Program-made: the position numbers and the translations under genes
Part shown: positions 1-8,719 of the stretch, piece by piece
Numbering within the stretch: the stretch's first letter is position 1
Layout: each line of letters starts with the position of its first letter
Notes under the pieces: generated by a model
What the model was told of the DNA's origin: nothing
Seen by the model: only the letters and a program-made list of their open reading frames with translations
Database searches by the model: none
Origin: Spirosoma rigui
Lineage (GTDB): Bacteria; Bacteroidota; Bacteroidia; Cytophagales; Spirosomataceae
Length of the DNA stretch: 64,000 nucleotides
Direction of reading: 5' to 3'
Assembly: GCF_002067135.1 (NCBI RefSeq)
Contig: NZ_CP020105.1
Coordinates: 434,001-498,000, forward strand

Positions 1-186
1 GCGTTTCTTTCGGCCGGCCGTTTTCATGGCTGTCACAAGCGCATCCCAATCGCTTTGTCCAATAGCCCCTCTTGGATGATCAGCCATCAGTTTTTCCTGC
101 AGGTTACAGAAATTTGACACCCCATCCTCATCAAAGGAAATACCGGGAATAGTCTCATCCCAAACCCCTTTTGTACATACTTTCAT
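1..186 (-). CDS. N-acetyl sugar amidotransferase, WbpG-like (partial, C-terminus outside window)
   Basis: Only the first 62 residues are present; the gene runs off the left edge. The N-terminus reads MKVCTKGVWDETIPGISFDE and then DGVSNFC, which I recognise as the start of the WbpG/PseA-like N-acetyl sugar amidotransferase family. In this family the enzyme adds ammonia to an acetamido group of a nucleotide-linked uronic acid to form an acetamidino group. The PP-loop ATP-binding motif expected further on lies outside the window. The ATG overlaps the stop of the HisF-like gene (ATGA), so the two are probably translationally coupled. The HisH and HisF neighbours supply ammonia in the known pathway and strongly support the call. 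Only Cys4 of the usual N-terminal CxxC pair is present (CTKG). Confidence 0.78.
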   Translation of the reverse strand, partial: MKVCTKGVWDETIPGISFDEDGVSNFCNLQEKLMADHPRGAIGQSDWDALVTAMKTAGRKKR

Positions 187-947
187 GATGGACTAAACAG
201 CTTTAGTAATTCGTCACTAGTTGGATAATTCACCAGTACGGCCTTACGGGGTCCATGGTAAACAAATAAAGAGCCAGCTGCCATGGCAGACGCGTAAGCC
301 CGTCGAGCTGACGCAAAATCGGTCAGTTTCCCGGCACCACCAGCCGCGATAACAGGAATCTGCACCGCCATTGATATAGCCCGAATCAGCGGCAGATCAT
401 AGCCCTGCATCATACCATCCTGTTCGATCGACGTAACCATTAACTCACCCGCTCCGTTGGCTTCCATCTGCTGCGCCCAGCGGATCGGGTCAAGCCCGGA
501 TGCTTTTGTGCCCGCTACCGAGTAGACCTGTTGTTTACCCAGGAATTTCTTTTTTACATCAATCGCCACCACAACGGTCGAACTGCCAAACTCATCGGCA
601 GCTTTTTGGATAAAAGCGGGCTCCCGAACGGCGAACGAGTTAATAATTACTTTCTCGGCACCGGCATTGATAATGGCTTTAATTTGAGGAATGGTCTGAA
701 TGCCTCCCCCCACCGCAAAGGGCATGTTGGCCTCGTCACCCACTTGACGCACGAAATCGAGATCGATACAACGTCCTTCTTTTGTGGCTAAAATGTCCAT
801 CACAATCAATTCATCGGCTTTCAGGTCATTGAAGATCTTGACAGCATTGATCGGATCACCAATGTATGTGTAGTCACTAAACCGTTTGGACTTAACCAGC
901 CCTTTGTTTTTCAGAAGAAGAACGGGAATAACGCGGGGTCTAAACAT
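183..947 (-). CDS. hisF: HisF-like ammonia-channel subunit for sugar amidation (AglZ/HisF2 type)
   Basis: A 254-residue TIM barrel of the HisF family. Visible family marks are the start MFRPRVIPVLLLKNKGLVKS, the DILATKEGR segment near residue 50, PFAVGGGIQT near 77 and VIAAGGAGK near 200. In histidine synthesis HisF cyclises an imidazole. In O-antigen loci its paralogue passes ammonia from HisH to WbpG. The opening MFRPRVIPVLL and the position between HisH-like and WbpG-like genes favour the second role. There is no other his gene nearby. The stop overlaps the start of the amidotransferase by 4 nt, and 53 nt separate it from the HisH-like gene. Confidence is high for the family and good for the sugar role. 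Confidence 0.88.
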   Translation of the reverse strand: MFRPRVIPVLLLKNKGLVKSKRFSDYTYIGDPINAVKIFNDLKADELIVMDILATKEGRCIDLDFVRQVGDEANMPFAVGGGIQTIPQIKAIINAGAEKVIINSFAVREPAFIQKAADEFGSSTVVVAIDVKKKFLGKQQVYSVAGTKASGLDPIRWAQQMEANGAGELMVTSIEQDGMMQGYDLPLIRAISMAVQIPVIAAGGAGKLTDFASARRAYASAMAAGSLFVYHGPRKAVLVNYPTSDELLKLFSPS

Positions 948-1000
948 AAAGGGAGCGCAGCAGATAACGGGGGTGGTCGTCGTGTCCCCGAAGCAGGCCT

Positions 1001-1627
1001 CTACAAGGCAATGAAATTAGCCATCAACTGTTCCCCCCATTCGTGGCTTTTTTCCGGGTGAAACTGGGTACCAAATATGTTTTTTTTCTCAATCGCTGAG
1101 GTAAACGCATACTCATACGTGGTGCTGGTCAGTATATCCTGGGGCTGCTGGCAAGTAATATGGTACGAATGAACGAAGTAAAACAGAGCCTGCTCCGGCA
1201 CAGCCGTAAATAAGCGGGATGGCCGGGTACGTTCTCCCGTATTCCATCCTATATGAGGCACCTTATAGATTCGTTTATCATTCATCCGGAATCGTACGAC
1301 TTCAGCGTCAAACCAGCCAAGGCCGGTTACATTCCCTTCTTCACTTCGAAGGGCCATTAACTGCATACCCAGACATATACCAAGGATGGGTGTCTTTTCG
1401 ACCATCACTTTGTGCTGTAATACATCCCAAATACCTGACTCCTTCAGATTTCTAATACCCTGGGCAAAATGCCCGACTCCGGGCAAAATCAGCTTCTCTG
1501 CCTGAGCAATCTCCTGACAATCCGAAGAAATACGGACATCGGTATTCAATCGCTCAAATTTCTTTTCGACAGAACGAAGGTTGCCCATGCCATAATCAAT
1601 GATAATAATTCCGGCTTGTGAGCTCAT
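1001..1627 (-). CDS. hisH: HisH-like glutamine amidotransferase subunit for sugar amidation
   Basis: A 208-residue class I glutamine amidotransferase. The N-terminal IIIIDYGMGNLRSVEKKFER is typical of HisH. The nucleophile elbow GICLGMQLM near residue 83 holds the catalytic Cys, and FHPEKS near residue 190 gives the His and Glu of the triad. It would release ammonia from glutamine for the HisF-like partner. Placed before HisF and WbpG-like genes, it matches the three-gene set that forms acetamidino sugars in Pseudomonas O-antigen loci. The ATG shares an ATGA junction with the stop of the upstream glycosyltransferase. A role in histidine biosynthesis is possible but unlikely in this context. 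Confidence 0.88.
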   Translation of the reverse strand: MSSQAGIIIIDYGMGNLRSVEKKFERLNTDVRISSDCQEIAQAEKLILPGVGHFAQGIRNLKESGIWDVLQHKVMVEKTPILGICLGMQLMALRSEEGNVTGLGWFDAEVVRFRMNDKRIYKVPHIGWNTGERTRPSRLFTAVPEQALFYFVHSYHITCQQPQDILTSTTYEYAFTSAIEKKNIFGTQFHPEKSHEWGEQLMANFIAL

Positions 1628-2559
1628 TCAACCTGATGATAGAGGGTACGTATCTGGTCAGCAATCAACTGATTATCCAGGTGCTGGACATAGTGCCTCG
1701 ACAGAAAAGGTGACGTAGCGGTCAGCACTGATTGGATATTTTGGGCTACATCAGTCGGATCGTAGGTTGTCAAATGGCAACCCGGAATACCATTCATTAC
1801 CAGGCGGGCATCTCCAACATCGGTTGACACAACCGGGCAATTACAGGCTAGTGCTTCTTTAATAAACTGGGGCGATCCTTCTGAAAAAGACGTCATCAGG
1901 GCTACATCCACCGCCGTAAATAATAAGGCAACCTCCTGACGGGTATAATTTTTCAGTTCGAGCAACTCAATAGTATCATCAGCAAGCAGGTTCGTAGCGG
2001 CCCTGGCTAATGGGTAGTTTTTGACAGCATTTCCAAAGTCAGACGAGAATAACACATATTTTTTATGGCTGAGCAGGCCAAGTTTCTGGCGGCTCTCCAT
2101 TTTGTTTCGGGGACGGAATACATTCAGGTCGACACCACAGGGGATAATCGCTCGTTTTGGTCCTGTATAAATCGCCTTGCTAACCAATCCAGGACTTACG
2201 TATATGGTACGTCGGCTGAGCAACTCAACAAGTAATGATATAACCCTCAGCAAAGGAACATTTATATCCGATCCGTGAAAGGTAGTTATCACCGGAACCC
2301 GTCGTTGCAAATTGGCCAGCATTCCTGACATGGCAACGTGAGCATGGATACACTGATAAGGCTGACTGTTGAGCTTGCGGGTAAGTTTTTTCAAACAGGA
2401 CAAATAACCCGTCAATCCCCTACCTGTAATGAAAAAGTAGTCAAACTGTAAAGCCTGATCCCGTCGTTTCAACGCTGCAACCTGATCATACACAAAAGCC
2501 TGATGCTGGCTGAGCTTGAAATTGGGGGCATTACCGCTACATACGATCAAGATGCGCAT
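1624..2559 (-). CDS. Glycosyltransferase family 4
   Basis: A 311-residue GT-B fold enzyme. The N-terminal half contains HAHVAMSGMLA and TTFHGSDIN (residues about 95-120), the usual acceptor-domain His region. The C-terminal half contains SEGSPQFIKEALACNCPVV followed by STDVGDA, where the EGSPQFIKEALA segment is the nucleotide-sugar-binding E(x7)E motif of GT4 enzymes. It is shorter than most GT4 proteins but has both domains. The predicted site is the inner face of the cytoplasmic membrane, acting on a lipid-linked glycan. It overlaps hisH by 4 nt and is 5 nt from the upstream membrane protein gene. Donor and linkage cannot be read from sequence. Confidence 0.85.
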   Translation of the reverse strand: MRILIVCSGNAPNFKLSQHQAFVYDQVAALKRRDQALQFDYFFITGRGLTGYLSCLKKLTRKLNSQPYQCIHAHVAMSGMLANLQRRVPVITTFHGSDINVPLLRVISLLVELLSRRTIYVSPGLVSKAIYTGPKRAIIPCGVDLNVFRPRNKMESRQKLGLLSHKKYVLFSSDFGNAVKNYPLARAATNLLADDTIELLELKNYTRQEVALLFTAVDVALMTSFSEGSPQFIKEALACNCPVVSTDVGDARLVMNGIPGCHLTTYDPTDVAQNIQSVLTATSPFLSRHYVQHLDNQLIADQIRTLYHQVE

Positions 2560-2564
2560 GCTCT

Positions 2565-3995
2565 TCAGGAACGACCGGCTATTTTGAACCAGTTCCAGCC
2601 AAGAATAATCAGGCCAATAAATACCAGATACGGCAGGTAATACTTCTTGTTTTTTTGGTTCATTTGCGACACCCCGTAAGCGGCAAAAATGAGCAGAAAC
2701 GGAACGAGCGGCAAGTGAAACCGCTCCGACAGCGCAAAGCCGCTGGATGCCAATACGAAAATATACGACGCCATAAATGCCAATAACAGAATGTGTTCCC
2801 TCAACTTTTTTCGCTTATAGAGTACAATAAGCGCGGCAAACACAAAGAAGGCATATACATTTCGGGTGAAGTAGGCCCCGGCCATCATCATGGCATTAGG
2901 CTGGTCAGTAATATTTACCAGTGTTGGAAAGGGAGCCATGAGCATGAGCGGCAGAAACACACTCCGAGAGCCATAGGTAGCTAATTTGTTTCCCTCTCCG
3001 GCATTTCGGTATACGGCAAAGTTTTGCATTTGCCGGGAAATGTTGTCTCCGCGTTTTGCCATGTACTCACTCATATTGTCAGCAAGGGGAGTGGTTGTCA
3101 AAAATACAACCCCGGCGATCAACATGACGACAAGTCCGATCCGCTTGCTTAGCGCCGAGACACGCTGCGAGGTAAAAAGCGCTGCCATAACTACCGCTCC
3201 TATCAGGCAGGCGGCTAACACTGTTCTGAAGAAAAACAGGGATGCACCCAGCAGCGCCAGCAGGACGAGGTCAACGAGTTTTAGTCGGCTGGAGCGTATG
3301 ACTTTGTCGGCTACATACATGAAGCTTGCGACCAGAAAAACCATTTCAGTCTCCTTCAGGTGCAAACCACAATAGTAAATCAGGTTAGGCACCAGCATAG
3401 CCATGATGCCCGCTATACGTCCTGTGGCCTCACCAAAATTATTCCGGGCAAGCCTGTAGGTGAACAGGCATATATAGCTACTGATCAACACTTTTATCAG
3501 GCGAGGTACCAATACTTGTTCGCCTACTAGGTAATATAGTACGCCTAGGTAAAGCGGGTACCCCATATCGGAATAATTTTTACCGATGTAGGCCACGTAT
3601 TGATTCCATCTATTGTCTTTAATAAGACCAACAAGCCACATGGCTTCACCATGATAGCCTTTTGAATCGCCCGCTTCAAACTCGAACGAATCGCCTTTCA
3701 TGGCTGTATAAAAAAAGAAACTGAAGATCACCCAGGCAAACCGAATCCAAACAGATGTCCAGAATAGCTTCTTTTCAAATAGCTTTTCCGATACTTTGCT
3801 CCATTTTCTGGTTAGTTTATTAAGAAAAAAGAAGAAGCAGAAAACCTCCAGAAAGCCGAACATAGCCCACAGTCCCGGCAACAATCGGCTGAAGAATAAA
3901 GCCGAGCAAAGCAATAGAACGACGAAGAAAGCAGTAATACTTTTCTGCGTGAAAAATCGCGGAGTATAGGTAAGTATGGTTTCAGTTGCGGGCAT
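2565..3995 (-). CDS. Polytopic membrane glycosyltransferase-like protein (GT39/GT-C type)
   Basis: A 476-residue protein with about ten hydrophobic segments spread over its length and a Lys/Arg-rich C-terminal end. The first periplasmic loop, after the second membrane segment, carries acidic residues (GDSFEFEAGDSKGYHGEAM) and then YSDMGYPLYLGVLYYLVG. This resembles the catalytic loop of GT39/ArnT-like enzymes that use polyprenyl-phosphate sugars. A Wzy polymerase is an alternative, because both are large membrane proteins of low similarity. It lies between two GT4 genes in the operon. The family call is moderate and the reaction is not assigned. Confidence 0.6.
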   Translation of the reverse strand: MPATETILTYTPRFFTQKSITAFFVVLLLCSALFFSRLLPGLWAMFGFLEVFCFFFFLNKLTRKWSKVSEKLFEKKLFWTSVWIRFAWVIFSFFFYTAMKGDSFEFEAGDSKGYHGEAMWLVGLIKDNRWNQYVAYIGKNYSDMGYPLYLGVLYYLVGEQVLVPRLIKVLISSYICLFTYRLARNNFGEATGRIAGIMAMLVPNLIYYCGLHLKETEMVFLVASFMYVADKVIRSSRLKLVDLVLLALLGASLFFFRTVLAACLIGAVVMAALFTSQRVSALSKRIGLVVMLIAGVVFLTTTPLADNMSEYMAKRGDNISRQMQNFAVYRNAGEGNKLATYGSRSVFLPLMLMAPFPTLVNITDQPNAMMMAGAYFTRNVYAFFVFAALIVLYKRKKLREHILLLAFMASYIFVLASSGFALSERFHLPLVPFLLIFAAYGVSQMNQKNKKYYLPYLVFIGLIILGWNWFKIAGRS

Positions 3996-4045
3996 AAAAA
4001 TATCTGACGACCAGGCTTAACAAACTAGAAAAGCCCATTGTCATA

Positions 4046-5212
4046 TTAGCTCTGATATAGACTGAGGATTGTATTTGTGATCGAATGCCACCGATAATCG
4101 GCCGCTCTTGTCAGGTTATTCTGACGAACCTGGTTGTAAAGCGTTTTATTGGTAAGCATCTGCACGATGTTGTGAGCGAAGGTATTGATATCGCCAAAGG
4201 GCGATAGTAACCCGTTTACGCCATGCATAACCACAAACGGGATGCCCCCCACATTGGTAGCTATAATTGGTTTACCGGTAGCCATAGCTTCACAAAAAAC
4301 AATTCCCTGCGATTCTTCGTGGGAGTGAAGCACAAACACGGCTGCTTTTCTAAGATACCCTATCAAATCATTCTGACTGGCATTCACACGTATGTGTATG
4401 TGACTGCTTAACGACAAATCTTCAATGAGAGCTACTAATTTTTCGAAATAAGCCTTGTCATTGACAAAACCAGCTATATAAAAATGCACATCAGGCAAGG
4501 CTTCATGAACGTGTTTAAACGCTCGAATAGCGTACTCAAATCCCTTACGTTCTGATATAGATCCTATTGAGATAAGATCACAGGAATCAGCATAATCAGT
4601 ATGACTAAAATAGCGTTCATTGATACCTTGTGGTGCAACTATCAATTGCTTACAGGGCCAAATCCGGTGTTGTACTACCCAAGTTTTCACATACTCAGTA
4701 TCGACGATTAACTTTCGAGTGCAGTTAATAATCAGTACTTCTATAAAGCCGTACAGCCACTTTTTCACGAGAAAGACCACGCGTCGGCTGCGTTCGAACG
4801 CTTTCGTATATTCAACGCTGGCAACACCATGTACGGTTATAACGTAATTTTTTCCTGATATTCGGAGATAAAGCGATGTTAACAACACCAAAAGCGTAGT
4901 GCCATGCAGATGGCATACATCGGGACGATAATTCCTGATTTCCCGAATCAAGGCCCCAAACGACAGCACAGAAAGAAATCCATACCTGTATCGATTCGTC
5001 AGACGTATAACCTCAATATTAGCAGTTGGCTTAAACCACTTTAACACACTGTGGTATTTTTGGGGATACGTTACTACTCGCACATGTATGTGTGTCTGCT
5101 GCGTGAGCGAATGGGTTAATCCGTAAACGGCTGCCTCTATCCCTCCCTCAATCAGATGAGGACTGCGCGGATACACACCATACTGAATAATTTTGTAGTT
5201 CGGCTTCAACAT
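4046..5212 (-). CDS. Glycosyltransferase family 4
   Basis: A 388-residue GT-B glycosyltransferase starting at MLKPNYKIIQYGVYPRSPH. A longer frame reaches to 5413, but the extra 67 residues overlap the upstream gene and do not look like this family, so I chose the ATG at 5212, 17 nt after the upstream stop. The N-terminal domain has GGIEAAVYGL (donor-domain glycine-rich loop) and DVCHLHGTTLL. The C-terminal domain has SIGSISERKGFEYAIRAF and SHEESQGIVFCEAMATGKP, the E(x7)E nucleotide-sugar motif. It probably adds one sugar of the repeat unit on the cytoplasmic side. Confidence 0.87.
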   Translation of the reverse strand: MLKPNYKIIQYGVYPRSPHLIEGGIEAAVYGLTHSLTQQTHIHVRVVTYPQKYHSVLKWFKPTANIEVIRLTNRYRYGFLSVLSFGALIREIRNYRPDVCHLHGTTLLVLLTSLYLRISGKNYVITVHGVASVEYTKAFERSRRVVFLVKKWLYGFIEVLIINCTRKLIVDTEYVKTWVVQHRIWPCKQLIVAPQGINERYFSHTDYADSCDLISIGSISERKGFEYAIRAFKHVHEALPDVHFYIAGFVNDKAYFEKLVALIEDLSLSSHIHIRVNASQNDLIGYLRKAAVFVLHSHEESQGIVFCEAMATGKPIIATNVGGIPFVVMHGVNGLLSPFGDINTFAHNIVQMLTNKTLYNQVRQNNLTRAADYRWHSITNTILSLYQS

Positions 5213-5228
5213 ATAAACACCAATATCC

Positions 5229-6245
5229 CTACAGGGCGACCGGGCAACTAGCCAAAAGACGCTTGATGACGGCCTGAGGTTGAGCATAATCGGTGTAGTA
5301 CTGTCTGGCTCCTGTTTCAAGCGATTGGCGGTATACATTATCCGCCAGCAACTGTTCGATAGCCTGCCGTATATCGGTCTCGGTACCTGACACGAAATGT
5401 ACGTGTCTGCCATGGATCAATTCAAAAGGCAATTCGTTCGCCAATGGTGTCGAAATGATTGCTTTGCCTGACGCTATGTACTCGGCTAGTTTCCAACCAT
5501 GGCATAAATCCCAGGCCGGTGTATTGAAAACCAAGACCGACTGCTTAATTTTTTGCAGGTATTCCGTTTTAGGAATCCATGTGTCGCTTGCATACTTCTG
5601 AAATAACGCATTGGTATTCTTATTCATACTGTAGGAAAAACCAACTTCACACTGCAAACCTGATTGGTCAGTAATAGCATTGTAGAAGTTGTAGCGCATC
5701 AGATTTACCGTTTCGTCATTTCTTATCCATTCGTCACTATTCCACAATGTGTTGAATGAGAAAACATAGTCAGGTTTAGCATTATCCGGCGTATAAGCCG
5801 TGATGGGTAAGTGCCTGATCTGTTTAATGTACCCTGAAACGAACCGCTTCGTGTAGCATCCGGTCTGGACCATATTGCGAAGGCATACCCATAGTGATGG
5901 CAGTAGCCCCCATATGCGGATGCCAAAACCCGGTGGTATGTTGACGATCTTATGTTGGTAATCGTCGAAAATGCCAGCTCTCAGGTTTATTTTTCCGTAC
6001 CAGTCGCACCAGGCATAGGCGGTTTTATTCACCGAGCAAACGTCGTTATAATCGATGGTGTACTTCACGGATGAATCACCCACTCTAATAATGAAATTCA
6101 GGTTCGTGTAGTCGGGCAGCGTGGCAAAATGATGCATGCTGAACGTAACGCTCTCTCTACCAAAGACTTCATACAACCCTTGTATATAGTAGGCGCTGTA
6201 TTCAATATTTGTTCGTGGGTCAATATATACGCGTGTTTCCGACAT
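5229..6245 (-). CDS. Putative GT-B glycosyltransferase, family not assigned
   Basis: A 338-residue protein starting at MSETRVYIDPRTNIEYSAYY; the ATG at 6245 is 4 nt from the upstream stop, while a longer TTG start would overlap that gene. The N-terminal half has no motif I can name. The C-terminal half, with CHGWKLAEYIASGKAIISTP and a following ELPFELIHGRHVHFV, resembles the donor-binding half of GT-B enzymes, where a site before SGKAIIST grips the nucleotide sugar. The end (residues about 290-338) is a helical tail like that of GT1/GT4 proteins. Its place among glycosyltransferase genes supports the role. I cannot assign a CAZy family. Confidence 0.55.
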   Translation of the reverse strand: MSETRVYIDPRTNIEYSAYYIQGLYEVFGRESVTFSMHHFATLPDYTNLNFIIRVGDSSVKYTIDYNDVCSVNKTAYAWCDWYGKINLRAGIFDDYQHKIVNIPPGFGIRIWGLLPSLWVCLRNMVQTGCYTKRFVSGYIKQIRHLPITAYTPDNAKPDYVFSFNTLWNSDEWIRNDETVNLMRYNFYNAITDQSGLQCEVGFSYSMNKNTNALFQKYASDTWIPKTEYLQKIKQSVLVFNTPAWDLCHGWKLAEYIASGKAIISTPLANELPFELIHGRHVHFVSGTETDIRQAIEQLLADNVYRQSLETGARQYYTDYAQPQAVIKRLLASCPVAL

Positions 6246-6249
6246 GGTT

Positions 6250-7224
6250 TTATACAACCGAGGGGTATGATGTCCGACTCAATCGAATTAAGGTTCGCTT
6301 GCAAAATGAACCAACCTTCATAAACTCAAAATAGGGCCGTACCAGCAAGGCGGGCAACGCATAGGCTCTCCTGTAATAGACCGGTTGTTGCGAAAAATCA
6401 ACTTCAGCTAGAACTGACCGTACTTCGGACACATACTGATTGGCCAGATAATAGGGCAGCAACACCCGGACACGAAGTCCATCCAACAATCGTTTTAAAG
6501 CCGCAGATTCCTCTTCAGCAGATTTGAGGTAAGCCAGGTTGAAGATAAAATTGGCCTCGGGCGAATAGAGCGTTTGTCTGCCAACAGCCCGGCTTTCGCC
6601 ATCGACATCCTGATTTGAATAGGCCAATGGTTTATTCAGATAGGCCACTTTACTGGTTAGAGCCAACCGTATCCACAAATCTATGTCTTCGCCAAACCGC
6701 AGGTTAGATTTAAATCCGCCCATTTGAACAAAAGCCTGTTTGCGCACAACAACGAATGAGCAGTTGATCAGCACGCAAAACTCAGAGACATACAAATCAA
6801 TATAATTAATATAGCCCGACCGAAAAGTATCGGGCAATCCTTTGGGTTCAACGCGGGCTTTGCCATGCTTTACATAATAGTAATTGCTGCCAAACAAGTT
6901 AGCTTCGCCATAATCCTGGATAAGCCGACTCATTTGCTCAAGAAATGTTGACTCCCACCAGTCGTCGGCATCTAGGAAAGCAATGTATTCAAAACGCGCT
7001 TGCTTAACCCCTCGGTTTCGCGAATCAGACACACCTACATTAGGTTGATCAATAAAGGTAATTCTAGAGTCACGGATCTTCGTTACTCGCAACCAACTAT
7101 CATCGGTAGATCCATCATTGATGATAATCAACTCAAAATCAGCATAAGTTTGCTGTATTACCGATTCAACAGCCTTCTCAATATAAATAGCTTTATTAAA
7201 TAATGGAATAACGACAGAAAACAT
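6250..7224 (-). CDS. Glycosyltransferase family 2
   Basis: A 324-residue GT-A enzyme. It begins MFSVVIPLFNKAIYIEKAVE, the standard GT2 opening, followed by SVIQQTYADFELIIINDGST with the nucleotide-binding Asp. The DxD-type metal site is FLDADDWWE near residue 85. FGEDIDLWIRLA near 180 provides the ED catalytic-base region. The C-terminal 100 residues are helical and basic. The gene is 24 nt from the downstream end of the neighbouring GT2 gene and 4 nt from the next reading frame, so it belongs to the same transcript. Donor and acceptor are unknown. Confidence 0.9.
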   Translation of the reverse strand: MFSVVIPLFNKAIYIEKAVESVIQQTYADFELIIINDGSTDDSWLRVTKIRDSRITFIDQPNVGVSDSRNRGVKQARFEYIAFLDADDWWESTFLEQMSRLIQDYGEANLFGSNYYYVKHGKARVEPKGLPDTFRSGYINYIDLYVSEFCVLINCSFVVVRKQAFVQMGGFKSNLRFGEDIDLWIRLALTSKVAYLNKPLAYSNQDVDGESRAVGRQTLYSPEANFIFNLAYLKSAEEESAALKRLLDGLRVRVLLPYYLANQYVSEVRSVLAEVDFSQQPVYYRRAYALPALLVRPYFEFMKVGSFCKRTLIRLSRTSYPSVV

Positions 7225-7248
7225 CTTATATAATTAAATATAAATATC

Positions 7249-8211
7249 TTAATGAGTACGAACCATATTACGTAATTTATAAATTGAACAATAAATAAAA
7301 AACAACAACCTGTTTTTGGCAAAAAAGCTTCTCATACCTTCTATTTTCGACTCCCCAGAATTAGATAATGGAGTATTAGTTGTCACGTCTTTCGCTAATT
7401 TATAATCATTATATTTGTACGCCAGTTTTAAACTTTCCATTTTAATATAAGATATTCCCCAGGATTCTTCAAATAGAACTTCAGGATAAAGCTTGTTAAT
7501 ATAACGCCAAACATTTACATGATGCTTAACATATTCAATATCTTTTTTTAAGTTATTTGGGTTAGATACAGATGAATGACCACGTCGCCAAACGGCCGTA
7601 CTCTCATCTATGTATGTGAATTTCGTATTATATGAAAATATAACTGCAGTAATATAGTCAATGGAAAGAAAGTTTTGTGATGCTATATATTCCATATCCA
7701 GTTTAGAAATCAGGCTAGTACGAAACACAACAGTACAGTTAGCTAAAGGCAAATGCAAATGACTATTATTCTCCTCCTTAAGATTTCTTTTTTTCTGGCT
7801 TATAACTTTTCCTTCAACTAATAACTGCATAGAAGTATGAGACAAGCCGCTTTCAGGATTAGTGTCTAGACTATCAATTTGCCGTTGTAATTTATTGTTA
7901 TCGATCCAATAATCATCACCATCAAGCATAGCAATGTATTCAATATTTCTTTTCTTTATAAACTTATATAATTCAATAGTATTTTTTACCAAGCCAAGAT
8001 TAGTCTCATATTGAATTACGTTAATTTTTGTCGGGTATTTTCTCTCATACTCTCTACATATTTTAATAGTATTATCGACACTCCCATCTTCACCAATAAC
8101 CAATAGAAAATCAAAATTTGTCTTTTGACTCAGTACGATCTCTATCGCTTGCGAAATATATTCAGCATGATTATATGTAGTAAGGCACACCGCTACCTTA
8201 ATATTACTCAT
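7249..8211 (-). CDS. Glycosyltransferase family 2 (AT-rich gene)
   Basis: A 320-residue GT-A enzyme. MSNIKVAVCLTTYNHAEYIS is the GT2 start. The sequence GEDGSVDNTIKI near residue 40 and AMLDGDDYWIDNNKLQRQ near residue 93 give the nucleotide- and metal-binding sites. Residues 150-200 contain the acceptor-side region. The C-terminal part is Lys- and Tyr-rich. The gene is clearly richer in A and T than the genes on either side, with many AAA, AAT and TTA codons, which suggests separate acquisition. A 478-nt stretch without a firm gene lies directly upstream, so this gene begins a new coupled block or depends on read-through. Confidence 0.88.
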   Translation of the reverse strand: MSNIKVAVCLTTYNHAEYISQAIEIVLSQKTNFDFLLVIGEDGSVDNTIKICREYERKYPTKINVIQYETNLGLVKNTIELYKFIKKRNIEYIAMLDGDDYWIDNNKLQRQIDSLDTNPESGLSHTSMQLLVEGKVISQKKRNLKEENNSHLHLPLANCTVVFRTSLISKLDMEYIASQNFLSIDYITAVIFSYNTKFTYIDESTAVWRRGHSSVSNPNNLKKDIEYVKHHVNVWRYINKLYPEVLFEESWGISYIKMESLKLAYKYNDYKLAKDVTTNTPLSNSGESKIEGMRSFFAKNRLLFFIYCSIYKLRNMVRTH

Positions 8212-8688
8212 TCGGCAAACTTATTACTTGTTATTACTTATTAAAAAAATCATTCGGATATATCACCTGAATTTGTAAACCTACCTGACTTTAAATACGA
8301 CAATCAATACAAATCCAGTGAGAATTATTTATAGCGTAGGCGTTCACATACTGTTTTTCGTAAATATTGTAAACGGACACAAAACTAATATATTGAATGT
8401 GGCGCTGGACCGCTCTGGTCGCTACAAGTGTTTATCTGATATTGCCCTTCACGTCAATAAACACTGTGCCATTAACAGTAAAGAACTCATTGGTGAGCAG
8501 ATAAAGCCAGTTTGGTTTGGGAAATCAGTTGGGATAGCCTAACTCCTTCAGGATACGGATTCTGAATATAGGCCAATTGTAAACAATGTTTTTAGTTGCA
8601 TTGATATAGGGCAGAACACTGAGTTTGCGGAGTGCACTGAACAACACATTTCCTAAAAACATAATGGGTATAATGAGCGTACGAGGGC
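8212..8688. other. Spacer inside the sugar operon, possible decayed gene
   Basis: This 477-nt stretch is the only long gap among the polysaccharide genes. The left part (8212-8330) is AT-rich and has a direct repeat TTATTACTT at 8221-8229 and 8231-8239. The middle (8330-8530) has base composition like coding DNA but is broken by stops in every minus-strand frame. The right part is covered by a short open frame listed separately. I see no promoter or terminator that I would defend. A remnant of a lost transferase gene is the simplest reading. Confidence 0.4.
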
Positions 8689-8719
8689 TTAAGTAGATTT
8701 TAACTGAGCAATAACACAA
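8525..8719 (-). CDS. Short unrecognised open frame, perhaps a gene remnant
   Basis: A 64-residue frame that overlaps the end of the upstream methyltransferase by 31 nt in another frame. The protein is hydrophobic near residues 14-30 (LIIPIMFLGNVLFSALRKL) and ends RIRILKELGYPN. Endings such as KELGYP are common at the C-termini of transferases and methyltransferases, so it may be the tail of a decayed gene that once continued from the methyltransferase region or replaced it. I do not recognise a family. It could equally be a chance frame. Confidence 0.22.
   Translation of the reverse strand: MCYCSVKIYLSPRTLIIPIMFLGNVLFSALRKLSVLPYINATKNIVYNWPIFRIRILKELGYPN

Noticed and set aside
183-1627. HisF and HisH as histidine biosynthesis enzymes
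   Set aside because: No other his gene is present, and the neighbour is an amidotransferase of the sugar pathway; the pair fits acetamidino-sugar synthesis.
5213-5413. 67-residue N-terminal extension of the GT4 protein
   Set aside because: It lies inside the upstream gene and has no family similarity; the ATG at 5212 gives a standard start.
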